From assembly GCA_035650475.1 (NCBI GenBank), contig DASRHP010000006.1, positions 310,001-374,000 on the forward strand: 64,000 nt of DNA, in the 5' to 3' direction. The position numbers and the translations under genes are program-made. The stretch is from Candidatus Binataceae bacterium. GTDB taxonomy: Bacteria; Desulfobacterota; Binatia; Binatales; Binataceae. Below are positions 16,730 to 24,311 of the stretch, one piece after another. Below the pieces are notes generated by a model. The model was given only the letters and a program-made list of their open reading frames with translations. It ran no database searches and was not told the DNA's origin. Positions within the stretch are counted from its first letter, which is position 1. Each line of letters opens with the position of its first letter.

Positions 16730-17503
16730 TCAGAGCCCGACGATACTGTAGCCCACGTCGACGTATACGGTCTGGCCGGTGACGCCGCTGGCGAGATCGC
16801 TCAGCAGCGCGGCGGCCATCTTGCCGACCTCCTCGGTCCTCATCGCGCGGCGCATCGGCGAGCGCTGCTCGACCTCGTGCGCCATCGCGAAGTAGTCGCG
16901 GATCGCCGAGGACGAGAGCGTGCGCGCGGGCGCCGCGCTGAGCGCGTTGATCCGGATATTTTTCGGCCCGAGGTCGATCGCGAGATAGCGCACGCAGGCC
17001 TCCAGCGCCGCCTTGGCCACGCCCATCACGTTGTAATTGGGCACCGCGCGCACCGCGCCGAGGTAGCTCAGGGTGACGATCGCGCCGCCGCCGCGCGCCT
17101 CCATCAGCGGCTCGGCCGCGCGCGCCAGAGAGACCAGCGAGTAGGCGCTGATGTCGAGCGCCTTGGCGAAGTTGGCGCGGCTGACGTTGAGGAAGCGGTC
17201 GCGCAAGTCCTCGCGCTCGGCGAACGCTATCGCGTGGACCAGCATGTCGAGCCCGCCCCAGCGTTCCCTGAGCGCCGCGAAGACCGCTGCGACCTGGGCG
17301 TCGTCGGTTACGTCGAGCTCGCCGACCACCGTTGCGCCGATTGAGTCGGCCAACGGGCGCACGCGCTTCTCCAAGACCTCGCCCTGGTAGGTCAGCGCGA
17401 CCTCGGCGCCCTGCGCCCGCAGCTCCTGGGCGATCGCCCAAGCGAGACTCTTATCGTTGGCGACGCCGACCACCAGCGCGCGCTTGCCGTCCGCTATTCC
17501 CAT
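16730..17503 (-). CDS. fabI: Enoyl-ACP reductase (NADH), FabI type
   Basis: This 257-residue SDR-like protein catalyses the last reduction in each cycle of type II fatty acid synthesis. It has the FabI nucleotide loop GVANDKSLAWAIA (13-25), the catalytic Tyr157 and Lys164 in NYNVMGVAK (the E. coli residues are 156 and 163), and the usual length. The segment that reads ISAGPIRTLA in E. coli is LSAAPARTLS here, a Gly-to-Ala and Ile-to-Ala change next to the nicotinamide and triclosan pocket. It starts at ATG 17503. It may be the housekeeping copy, but no other fab genes adjoin it. Confidence 0.9.
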   Translation of the reverse strand: MGIADGKRALVVGVANDKSLAWAIAQELRAQGAEVALTYQGEVLEKRVRPLADSIGATVVGELDVTDDAQVAAVFAALRERWGGLDMLVHAIAFAEREDLRDRFLNVSRANFAKALDISAYSLVSLARAAEPLMEARGGGAIVTLSYLGAVRAVPNYNVMGVAKAALEACVRYLAIDLGPKNIRINALSAAPARTLSSSAIRDYFAMAHEVEQRSPMRRAMRTEEVGKMAAALLSDLASGVTGQTVYVDVGYSIVGL

Positions 17504-17627
17504 CCGGCGGGCTCCTTGTTCGTTCGGTTGTGCGATGCTCGCGGTAACGCCCCGCCGCGCCCCCTCCGGCGTGCGCGGGTCCCGCTGCGACGAGCATAGC
17601 CAGCCCGCGGGCGTGGCTCAAAGCCCG

Positions 17628-18386
17628 TCAGAGCGAGATCTTCATCAAATCGGTCGCCATTTCCATCTCGATCTCGGGCGCGTGATCGAGCACTTCGCGG
17701 CCGAGATGGGTGAGCACCACCCGCTTGGCGCTGAAGCGGCTGCGGTTTTTGACGAGGTGCGGGTAGTTGAGATGGAAATCGAGGTGTTCGCTTTTGTAGT
17801 AGGTGCACTCGCACAGGAAGAGGTCGGCGCCGGCGCTGAGCGTGATCAGCTCGTCGGTCCAGCCGGTGTCGCCCGAGAACGCCACCGACTTGCCGGCCAG
17901 CGTCACGCGCAGCGCGAGCGAGACGTCGGGCTTCGTATGCGGCGTACGCACGCTGGTGACGCGCATCGGGCCCAGCCGCGCCTCGCGCCCGGGCTCGAGC
18001 ACGACGTAGCGCAGCTTGCGCGCAAGCGGGCTGGTGTCCATCCGCGGGTACATGCTCTTGAACATCACTCGGGTGCGCTGTTCGAGCTTGCGCGGCCCCG
18101 CGATCGTCAACATCCGCCGGCGTGGACTCTCGTACAGGTACTCGAGCATCAGGAACGGCAGGCCCGCGAAGTGGTCGCCGTGGAGATGGCTGATCAGGAC
18201 GTAGTCGATATCGGCGGGCGCAATCGCCGAGCGTTTGAGCGCGGTGAGCACACTGGGCCCGGCCTCCAACAGGACGACCGCGCCGCCGCCCTCGATCACA
18301 TAGCCGGACTGGAAGCGGCCGCGGCTCGCAAATGCATCCCCCGCACCAAGGACTGTGACGTCCAACACGCCCACCGGCCCCAACAT
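17628..18386 (-). CDS. RNase Z-like metallo-beta-lactamase-fold hydrolase
   Basis: This protein of about 252 residues carries the H-L-H-G-D-H metal motif (His67 to His72), FSGDTGWTDEL in the middle and a C-terminal VVLTHLG histidine. This fits the ribonuclease Z/arylsulfatase-like branch of the metallo-beta-lactamase fold. It could act on tRNA 3' ends or on a small ester. It lacks the long exosite arm one expects for a canonical RNase Z, so I do not use the symbol rnz. The start is uncertain: I chose ATG 18386 because family similarity begins at LDVTVLGAGDAF; an ATG at 18443 is also possible. It is divergent from the LLM gene and the parS-like site. Confidence 0.75.
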   Translation of the reverse strand: MLGPVGVLDVTVLGAGDAFASRGRFQSGYVIEGGGAVVLLEAGPSVLTALKRSAIAPADIDYVLISHLHGDHFAGLPFLMLEYLYESPRRRMLTIAGPRKLEQRTRVMFKSMYPRMDTSPLARKLRYVVLEPGREARLGPMRVTSVRTPHTKPDVSLALRVTLAGKSVAFSGDTGWTDELITLSAGADLFLCECTYYKSEHLDFHLNYPHLVKNRSRFSAKRVVLTHLGREVLDHAPEIEMEMATDLMKISL

Positions 18387-18464
18387 TAGCCGATCCGCCC
18401 GGTGGTCCGCTATGGTACTATCCAGCCAAACCGGCGGCGCCATAGTTGCGCTATGGCCAAGGGG

Positions 18465-18480
18465 AGTTTCACGTGAAACA
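18465..18480. other. parS: parS-like centromere site
   Basis: AGTTTCACGTGAAACA matches the bacterial parS consensus TGTTTCACGTGAAACA at 15 of 16 positions, with the 14-bp palindromic core intact. ParB binds such sites near the chromosome origin. The site spans the GTG start codon of the following LLM gene (18473). No parA or parB gene lies in the window. Confidence 0.7.
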
Positions 18481-19435
18481 CGTCAAGATCGGGGTCGGTT
18501 TCGGGTTATGGCGGCTGGGGATGCCCACCGCCGAGACCATCGCGCACGTCGCCGAGAAAGCCGAAGAATGGGGCCTCGACTCCTTCTGGCTCTCCGACCA
18601 TCTGCTCTCGCCCTCGCCCGAGCTCGACGTGGTCGCGACCTTGGCCGTCCTGGCCTCACGCACGACCCGGATCAAACTCGGCCCCAGCGTGCTGCTGCTC
18701 AACCTGCGCCATCCGCTGCTCGCGGCGAAGGCGTTCGCGACGCTCGACTACTACTCGCGGGGGCGGATGGTGATGGCGGTGGGGACGGGCGCGAACCTGA
18801 CCGACTACGCCGTGACCGGCATCCCGGCCGAGGGGCGTGGGCGGCGGCTCGACGAGGGGATCGAGGTCCTGCGCAAGGTATGGACCGAGCCCAGGGCCAG
18901 CTACCACGGCCGCTATTACAACTTCGACGACGTGACCTTGGAGCCGCGTCCGGCGCGTCGCACCAACAACGACTCCGGCACCATCGACATCTGGGTCGGC
19001 GGCAAGTCGGACGCGGCGCTGCGGCGGACCGCGCGGCTTGCCGACGGCTATTTCGCCTCATTCCAGGCGCCCGAGGAGTTCGCGCGTAATATGGCGACGG
19101 TGCGCCGCTACGCCGCCGAGTGTGGCCGCGCCAACGCCCGCATCGAGTCGGGCCTGATCCTGCTCTGCCGGCTGGGCGCCTCGCGCGAGCGCGCGCGCCA
19201 GGAGCTGGAACCGGTGGTGCGGACACTCGGGCGCGGCGGCGAGCAGTTCCTGACGCGCACGCTCTGCGGCTCGCCCGACGACATCATCGAGCGGCTCGCC
19301 GAATACATCGCGGTTGGTCTCGACAAGTTCGTGCTATGGCCGGTGGCGGAGCCGCAGGCCTGGGCCGGCCAGGTCGAACTCATCGGGCGCGAGATCGCGA
19401 CCCACTATACGCGCCTGGCCCAGGCCGCGGCGTAG
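18473..19435 (+). CDS. LLM-class F420/flavin-dependent oxidoreductase
   Basis: This 320-residue luciferase-like protein begins VKHVKIGVGFGLWRLG and has GLDSFWLSDHLL, RIKLGPSVLLLNLRHP and GRMVMAVGTGANLTDY in the expected order of barrel strands, closing with VGLDKFVLWPV. Its style, with the SDHLL segment and a compact C terminus, is that of F420- or FMN-dependent members. I start at GTG 18473 behind AGGGGAG. The start codon lies within the parS-like palindrome, so ParB binding could affect its expression; this is inference. The substrate is unknown. Confidence 0.86.
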   Translation: MKHVKIGVGFGLWRLGMPTAETIAHVAEKAEEWGLDSFWLSDHLLSPSPELDVVATLAVLASRTTRIKLGPSVLLLNLRHPLLAAKAFATLDYYSRGRMVMAVGTGANLTDYAVTGIPAEGRGRRLDEGIEVLRKVWTEPRASYHGRYYNFDDVTLEPRPARRTNNDSGTIDIWVGGKSDAALRRTARLADGYFASFQAPEEFARNMATVRRYAAECGRANARIESGLILLCRLGASRERARQELEPVVRTLGRGGEQFLTRTLCGSPDDIIERLAEYIAVGLDKFVLWPVAEPQAWAGQVELIGREIATHYTRLAQAAA

Positions 19436-19482
19436 GCAAGCGCGCAGCTCGCGCTCTCCTGCAACGCCGCGCGGCGCGGGTC

Positions 19483-21534
19483 CTACGCGGGCGGTTCGCC
19501 TTCGTCGGCCTCCTGAAGCGCGGCGGTCGGCAGCACCTCAGCCGGGACATCTTCCAGAAAGCGCGATACGCGGCCGACCGTGTGCCCCATCGCGCGGTCG
19601 AACATATAGATCGGATACGAGATGTAAAGTTCGTCGCGCGCTCGCGTGCTCGCCACGTACATCAGCCGGCGCTCCTCCTCGAGCTCCTCGGGGCCGACGC
19701 TCTGCGGGCCGGGGAAGCGGCCGTCGGCAGCCCAGATCAGAAACACCACCCGCCACTCCAGTCCCTTGGCCGAATGGATCGTGCTGAGCGTGACGTAGCC
19801 CTCGTCGGGCTCGACCGCGAGCACGTCGCCGAGCGAGTCGCTCGGTGGCTCGAGCGCCATGTCGGCGAGCATCGATTCGAGGCTGCGATAGCGTTGCGTG
19901 ATGGTATGGAAGTGCTCGAGGTCGCGCTCGCGCTTTGGGTAATCGTCAGGGTAGTTCTCGCGCATCAGCGGCAGGTAGTACTCCAGCGTGCGCGCGACCT
20001 GGCCGGCCGGACGCGCCTCGGGCTCCGCGCGCATCGCGGCGAGCAGCTCGGCGAGTCGCGCCGCGCCGACCGCGGCGTCCGCCGCGCCGCCGCGCATCTG
20101 GCGGACGCCCGCTCCGCGGGCGACGGCTTGCGCAGCCTTCTTCAGCGCCTCGCCGGGATCAGGCGCGGCGACGATCTCGTCGATCAGCCGCTCGGCGCGG
20201 CGATGGCCGATCCCTGGCACCAGCATCAGCACGCGCAGCCATGACACGGCGTCGGAAGGATTGGCGAGGACACGCAGATGGGCAAGGACATCCTTGATGT
20301 GGGCGGTTTCGATGAACTTGAAGCCGCCGCGCTTGATGAACGGGATGTCGCGGCGCTGGAGCTCGAGTTCGAGATCGAAGGAATGGAAGCTGGAGCGGAA
20401 GAGCACCGCAATCTCGCCCAGCCCGACGCCCTGCTCGCGCAGCTCGAGGATGCGCTGGGCGACGAAGCGCGACTGCATGTGCTCGTCCTGCGCGCGCACG
20501 AGCAGCGGGCGCAGCCCGTCGCCGCGGCGTTCGGCGGCGAGCACCTTGGTGTATTTCTCGGCTGCGCGCGCGATCACTTCGTTGGCGACGTCGAGGATGC
20601 CCTGGAGCGAGCGGTAGTTCTGTTCGAGCTTGACGACGCGCGCGCCGGGGAACAGCGCGGGGAAGTCCATGATGTTGCGGAAGTTGGCGCCGCGGAAGGA
20701 GTAGATCGATTGCGCGTCGTCGCCCACCGCCATCACGTTGTGATGGGTCGCGGCGAGCAGGCGCACCAGCTCGGCCTGGATCAGGTTGGTGTCCTGGTAT
20801 TCATCGATCATGATGTAGCGGTAGGTGTCGCTCAGCCGGCGGCGGATGTGCTCGTGCTGCTGGAGCAACTCGGCCAGCCGGTAGAGCAGGTCGTCGTAGT
20901 CGAGCAGGGCGCGCTCGCGCTTGTAGACGTCGTAGGCGGCGGCCAGGCGCAGGATTTCCTCGCGATGCTCGGCTAGATGGGGAAAGTCGTACTCGATCTC
21001 GTCACCCAGCTCGCGCCGCTTGTTGCGCGCCATGCTGATCGCCTCGACCAAGGTGCCCTTTTTCGGGAAGCGCCGCTCGCGCGAGCCCAGGCCCATCCGC
21101 ATGCGGAGCAGGTTGACCACGTCCTCCATGTCGGAGCGGTCGAGGATGGTGAAGTTGGGGCGCAGCCCGAGCGCGCCGCCGTAGTGACGCAGCGTGAGGT
21201 TGGCAAATGAATGGAAGGTGCCGCCGGCGACCGCGCGCGAGCGCTCGCCGACCAGCTGCTCGACCCGGCGCAGCATCTCCTGCGCCGCGCGACGGGTAAA
21301 CGTCAGCAGCAGGATCGCCCCCGGCGGCACGCCGCCCTCAATAAGCCGCGCGACGCGGTAGATCAGCGTGCGCGTCTTACCCGAGCCGGCACCGGCGACC
21401 ACCAGCAGCGGACCGTCGCGGTGGGTGACCGCGGCGAGCTGCGCCGGGTTGAGCAGCTCGGCGTACTTGATCCTGAAGGCGCGCTCGTCAGGCTCGGCGC
21501 GCGCGCTGCGCAAAAGGATAACCTTGTCGGCCAC
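19483..21534 (-). CDS. UvrD/Rep-family ATP-dependent DNA helicase
   Basis: This 683-residue superfamily 1A helicase has Walker A GAGSGKT (48-54), LTFTRRAAQEM (motif Ia), IDEYQDTN (Walker B, motif II), VGDDAQSIYSFRGA (motif III), LEQNYRS (motif IV) and a C-terminal TIHSAKGLEWRVVFLI with VASTRARDELY (motifs V and VI). It unwinds 3'-5' in repair or replication restart. It is shorter than E. coli UvrD (720), nearer to Rep size, and I cannot decide between uvrD, rep and pcrA. The start is GTG 21534 with no clear Shine-Dalgarno. It diverges from the selenocysteine rhodanese across 95 bp. Confidence 0.93.
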   Translation of the reverse strand: MADKVILLRSARAEPDERAFRIKYAELLNPAQLAAVTHRDGPLLVVAGAGSGKTRTLIYRVARLIEGGVPPGAILLLTFTRRAAQEMLRRVEQLVGERSRAVAGGTFHSFANLTLRHYGGALGLRPNFTILDRSDMEDVVNLLRMRMGLGSRERRFPKKGTLVEAISMARNKRRELGDEIEYDFPHLAEHREEILRLAAAYDVYKRERALLDYDDLLYRLAELLQQHEHIRRRLSDTYRYIMIDEYQDTNLIQAELVRLLAATHHNVMAVGDDAQSIYSFRGANFRNIMDFPALFPGARVVKLEQNYRSLQGILDVANEVIARAAEKYTKVLAAERRGDGLRPLLVRAQDEHMQSRFVAQRILELREQGVGLGEIAVLFRSSFHSFDLELELQRRDIPFIKRGGFKFIETAHIKDVLAHLRVLANPSDAVSWLRVLMLVPGIGHRRAERLIDEIVAAPDPGEALKKAAQAVARGAGVRQMRGGAADAAVGAARLAELLAAMRAEPEARPAGQVARTLEYYLPLMRENYPDDYPKRERDLEHFHTITQRYRSLESMLADMALEPPSDSLGDVLAVEPDEGYVTLSTIHSAKGLEWRVVFLIWAADGRFPGPQSVGPEELEEERRLMYVASTRARDELYISYPIYMFDRAMGHTVGRVSRFLEDVPAEVLPTAALQEADEGEPPA

Positions 21535-21629
21535 GGCGCGACGATCTTATCATGGCGGGGTGTCGATTTTAGCCGCCGCGCGATCCTCTCGGGCGGCGCC
21601 GGAGCAAGATCCGGCCAAGAGGTGAGGCT

Positions 21630-22037
21630 ATGGCCCTCAAGCTGAAGAAGACGGTCAAGCAGATGCTCGCGGAGGCCAACGCCGAAGTCGAAACCGTCAA
21701 CGCTGAGGATGCGCTCAAACTCAAGGACGATCCCAACGTGGTCTTTGTCGATATCCGCGACGTCCGCGAGCTCGACCGCGACGGACGTATCCCGGGCGCC
21801 TTCCACGCGCCGCGCGGGATGCTGGAGTTCTGGGTCGATCCCGAGAGCCCCTACTACAAGGAGATCTTCGGCTCGGGCAAGAAGTTCCTCTTTTTCTGAG
21901 CGGGCGGAGGACGCTCTGCGCTGGCAGCGCAGACTCTGCAGCGGATGGGGCTGGAGCCGGTCTGCCATCTGGGCGGCGGCTTTCGCGCATGGAAGGCGGC
22001 GGGCGGCCCGGTCGAGGGCGGCAAGCCGCAGCCGTAG
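21630..22037 (+). CDS. Selenocysteine-containing rhodanese (in-frame TGA at 21897-21899)
   Basis: The frame opens at ATG 21630 behind GAGGTGAGG and encodes a single-domain rhodanese: VFVDIRDVRELDRDGRIPGAFHAPRGMLEFW then KKFLFF. A TGA codon follows at residue 90, and the same frame continues AGGGRSALAAQTLQRMGLEP, then HLGGGFRAWKAAGGPVEGG, ending at TAG 22035-22037. In this proteobacterial rhodanese family the residue at the TGA is the catalytic cysteine of C-x-x-G-x-R-S. With selenocysteine the protein has 135 residues and all family blocks. A hairpin follows at 21915-21933. Rhodaneses move sulfane sulfur through a persulfide on this residue. A nonsense mutation is the alternative, but the second case at 25157 makes chance unlikely. 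Confidence 0.85.
21915..21933 (+). promoter_or_regulatory. Candidate bacterial SECIS hairpin of the single-domain rhodanese
   Basis: TCTGCGCT pairs perfectly with AGCGCAGA over 8 bp around a GGC loop. The loop starts 23 nt after the TGA codon and opens with G, which fits the known bacterial SECIS pattern (apical loop roughly 16-37 nt downstream, G in its first two positions). SelB would bind it. It lies inside the coding sequence. Confidence 0.7.
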
Positions 22038-22079
22038 CGCGGCATCAGCCGGGGACGGAGGCCCAAGCGGCTGTTCGGG

Positions 22080-22712
22080 TCACTCCGGGCGTGCGCGAAT
22101 CACGAAGTGGTAACGCAGCGGCTTGAGCCGTTCGGCCTTGAGGCCGAAGCGCTCCAGACGCTTTGCCGCCTCAACGACGGTGTAGGTGTGCTCGCGCGGC
22201 GGGCCGACCGGGCGCTCGACGCTGGCCTCCCAATCGGCGATCAAGATCGCGCCGCCCGGCTTGAGCAGGCCTATCATCTGGCGCGTCGCCTCGTCGCTAA
22301 GCTCGTGCAGGACGTTGACGACCAGGATCCGGTCGGCGGCGCCCTTTATCGTATCGATTGCATCCGTATGCAGCGGCTTTAGATTCCTGAGTCGGCCGGC
22401 GGCCGGCTTGGCGCGCAGCAGTTCAAGCATCCTCGGCTGCTCGTCAAGGGCGATTACGGTCAGGTCCGGGCGCTGCTCGGCGAGCGGCAGCGCGTAGGCG
22501 CCGGTGCCGGCGCCGAAATCGACCACTACGCCGCCGGGCGGCGCGTCGAGCATCGCGATCAGCCGCGCTGGCGGCAAATACTCGAAGCGCTCGGGCTCGT
22601 CGAGCAGCGCCGCGCGCGCCGGATCGAATGCCTCGGGCTGCCTGGCGCCGTGGCGTCCGTGGCCGTGATGGTGGCCGCCGCAGCGGTCATCGGGTTCGTG
22701 TTTTCCGCTCAT
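22080..22712 (-). CDS. SAM-dependent class I methyltransferase with His-rich N terminus
   Basis: This 210-residue methyltransferase has the SAM-binding motif VVVDFGAGTGAYALPLAE, then VIALDEQPRML and KPGGAILIADW, the ordinary class I series. The first 25 residues are rich in histidine and glycine with one cysteine (CGGHHHGHGRHG), which looks like a metal-binding tail. I start at ATG 22712 since this codon overlaps the upstream ArsR-rhodanese stop (ATGA), so the two genes are translationally coupled. Family members near ArsR regulators methylate arsenic or other toxic elements; a metalloid or selenium methylation role is possible but unproven, and arsenite-methylating cysteines are not evident. 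Confidence 0.85.
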   Translation of the reverse strand: MSGKHEPDDRCGGHHHGHGRHGARQPEAFDPARAALLDEPERFEYLPPARLIAMLDAPPGGVVVDFGAGTGAYALPLAEQRPDLTVIALDEQPRMLELLRAKPAAGRLRNLKPLHTDAIDTIKGAADRILVVNVLHELSDEATRQMIGLLKPGGAILIADWEASVERPVGPPREHTYTVVEAAKRLERFGLKAERLKPLRYHFVIRARPE

Positions 22713-23434
22713 GAGCCTTCGTACCCGTGCCCGTCCCGCTGCGAAACCGCTCCGGTGTTCGCCACAGACTCCACTGGCAAGCCCGCAGCTTTCCACTCTG
22801 GGTATCCATCTTCCAACCGGAAAGCATCAAAGCCGCGCCGGCGCAGTTCAGCGACCGCCTCGTAGGACAATACGCAATAGGGGCCGCGGCAGTAGGCGAC
22901 GATCTCGTGCTCGCGGGGCAGTTCGCGCATCCGGCGCTTGAGCTCGCGCAGCGGCAGGTTGAGCGCGCCGGGCAGATGGCCGGCCGCGTATTCCTCGGCC
23001 GGACGCGTATCGATCACGGTAACCAGTCCGTCGCGCATGCGCCGCAGGAGCTCCCTGCGCGAGACCGGTTCGAGGCTGTCGCGCTCGCGAAAATAGCTGT
23101 TGAGCACCTTTTCGACCGCGCCCACGTTGCGCTCGGTAATCCGGCGCAGCGCGCCCAGCAATACCACGGTCTCCGCGTCGGCGAGCCTGTAGAGCACGCG
23201 CTTGCCGTCGCGGCGCGCCTCGACCAGCCCGGCGCGGCGCAACTGCTGGAGATGCTGCGAGGCGTTGGCGACGCTGAGCCCGCCCATCGCGGCCAAGTCC
23301 TCGACGCTGCGCTCGGTTTGCGCGAGCAACTCGAGCAGTTCCAGGCGATGGGCCGAGCCGAGGCTGCGGGCGACTGCGGCCAAGTGCTCGAAAATCTCGC
23401 GTTTGGGATTCTCGCTTGACACTGCGTTGGTCAC
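22709..23434 (-). CDS. ArsR-family transcription regulator fused to rhodanese
   Basis: This 241-residue protein has an N-terminal winged-helix ArsR domain at about 14-100 (LGSAHRLELLELLAQTERSVEDLA then SVANASQHLQQLRRAGLVEARRDGKRVLYRLAD) and a C-terminal rhodanese domain at about 120-225 (VTVIDTRPAEEYAAGHLPGALNLPL, then the cysteine loop YCRGPYCVLS). The cysteine codon is ordinary here. ArsR-rhodanese fusions are known and are thought to sense persulfide or oxidant. I use GTG 23434; GTG 23422 with GGTGA upstream is an alternative. It is coupled to the methyltransferase and divergent from the desaturase-selenorhodanese operon, over dyads that could be its operator. Confidence 0.9.
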   Translation of the reverse strand: MTNAVSSENPKREIFEHLAAVARSLGSAHRLELLELLAQTERSVEDLAAMGGLSVANASQHLQQLRRAGLVEARRDGKRVLYRLADAETVVLLGALRRITERNVGAVEKVLNSYFRERDSLEPVSRRELLRRMRDGLVTVIDTRPAEEYAAGHLPGALNLPLRELKRRMRELPREHEIVAYCRGPYCVLSYEAVAELRRRGFDAFRLEDGYPEWKAAGLPVESVANTGAVSQRDGHGYEGS

Positions 23435-23445
23435 CCCATAAGCTT

Positions 23446-23475
23446 ATTCAAGACATTAATTGAATCTTTGATTCA
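23446..23475. promoter_or_regulatory. Overlapping dyads in the ArsR/desaturase divergent promoter
   Basis: Two dyads overlap. The first is ATTCAA and TTGAAT separated by 8 nt (23446-23465). The second is TGAATC and GATTCA around TTT (23461-23475). Repeated TTCA/TGAA half-sites in a 52-bp AT-rich region between a divergent ArsR gene and its neighbour are what one expects of an ArsR-type operator that controls both operons. Confidence 0.6.
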
Positions 23476-23486
23476 GGTCAACCACG

Positions 23487-24311
23487 ATGCCTGATGAGCC
23501 GCTCATCCGGCTTGGCGCGTTTATAGCCGTTCTCGCCGCGATCGCGTTATGGGAGGCCGCAGCGCCGCGCCGCGCAAGATCGTACGCGAGGTTTCGCCGC
23601 TGGCCGAGCAACCTGGCGATCGTGGCGTTGAATACGGCGCTTCTCAGAATTCTCCTCCCGGTCAGCGCGGTGGGCCTGGCGCTGGCCGGCGAAAGCCACG
23701 GCTGGGGCCTGCTGAACAATCTGCCCATTTCTTCCTGGGCCAGGATCGTCGGGGCGGTAGTGCTGCTCGATGCGGTCATCTACCTCCAGCATGTGATGTT
23801 TCATGCGGTGCCGGCGCTTTGGCGCGTGCATCGGATGCATCATGCGGACCTCGACTTCGACGTGACCACCGGCGCGCGCTTTCATCCGATCGAGATTGTT
23901 CTCTCGATGCTGATCAAATTGGGCGCGGTCGCCGCACTGGGGACTCCCGCCTCGGGCGTGCTCGTCTTCGAAGTTCTGCTCAACGCGACGTCGATGTTCA
24001 ATCACGGGAACGTTGGCGTCCCAATCCAGGTTGATCGTTATCTGCGATGGTTCGTCGTCACGCCCGACATGCACCGCGTTCACCATTCGACCATGCTCAG
24101 GGAGACCAACAGCAACTTCGGCTTCAATCTGCCGTGGTGGGATCGATTGCTGGGCACTTATCGCGACCAGCCCGCAGGCGGCCATCTGGGAATGACTATC
24201 GGCATCGAGCAGTTCCGCGACGCGCGGGAATTATGGCTCGACCGCATGCTGCTCCAGCCGTTTCGCGGCCGCGCCGGGGCCTACGCGATTAGCACGAGGA
24301 ACGCGGCATGA
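23487..24311 (+). CDS. Sterol desaturase/fatty acid hydroxylase-family membrane di-iron protein
   Basis: This 274-residue membrane protein has the histidine clusters of the family: HVMFH in LQHVMFHAVP, HRMHHAD, HNH-like spacing around MFNHGNVG, and DMHRVHH, with 3-4 hydrophobic segments before and between them. The family binds two irons and hydroxylates or desaturates lipid chains at the membrane face. It starts at ATG 23487, 12 bp after the dyads, and its stop overlaps the start of the VTT-selenorhodanese gene (ATGA), so the two form one operon. The lipid substrate is unknown; the link to a rhodanese suggests redox or membrane stress. Confidence 0.88.
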   Translation: MPDEPLIRLGAFIAVLAAIALWEAAAPRRARSYARFRRWPSNLAIVALNTALLRILLPVSAVGLALAGESHGWGLLNNLPISSWARIVGAVVLLDAVIYLQHVMFHAVPALWRVHRMHHADLDFDVTTGARFHPIEIVLSMLIKLGAVAALGTPASGVLVFEVLLNATSMFNHGNVGVPIQVDRYLRWFVVTPDMHRVHHSTMLRETNSNFGFNLPWWDRLLGTYRDQPAGGHLGMTIGIEQFRDARELWLDRMLLQPFRGRAGAYAISTRNAA

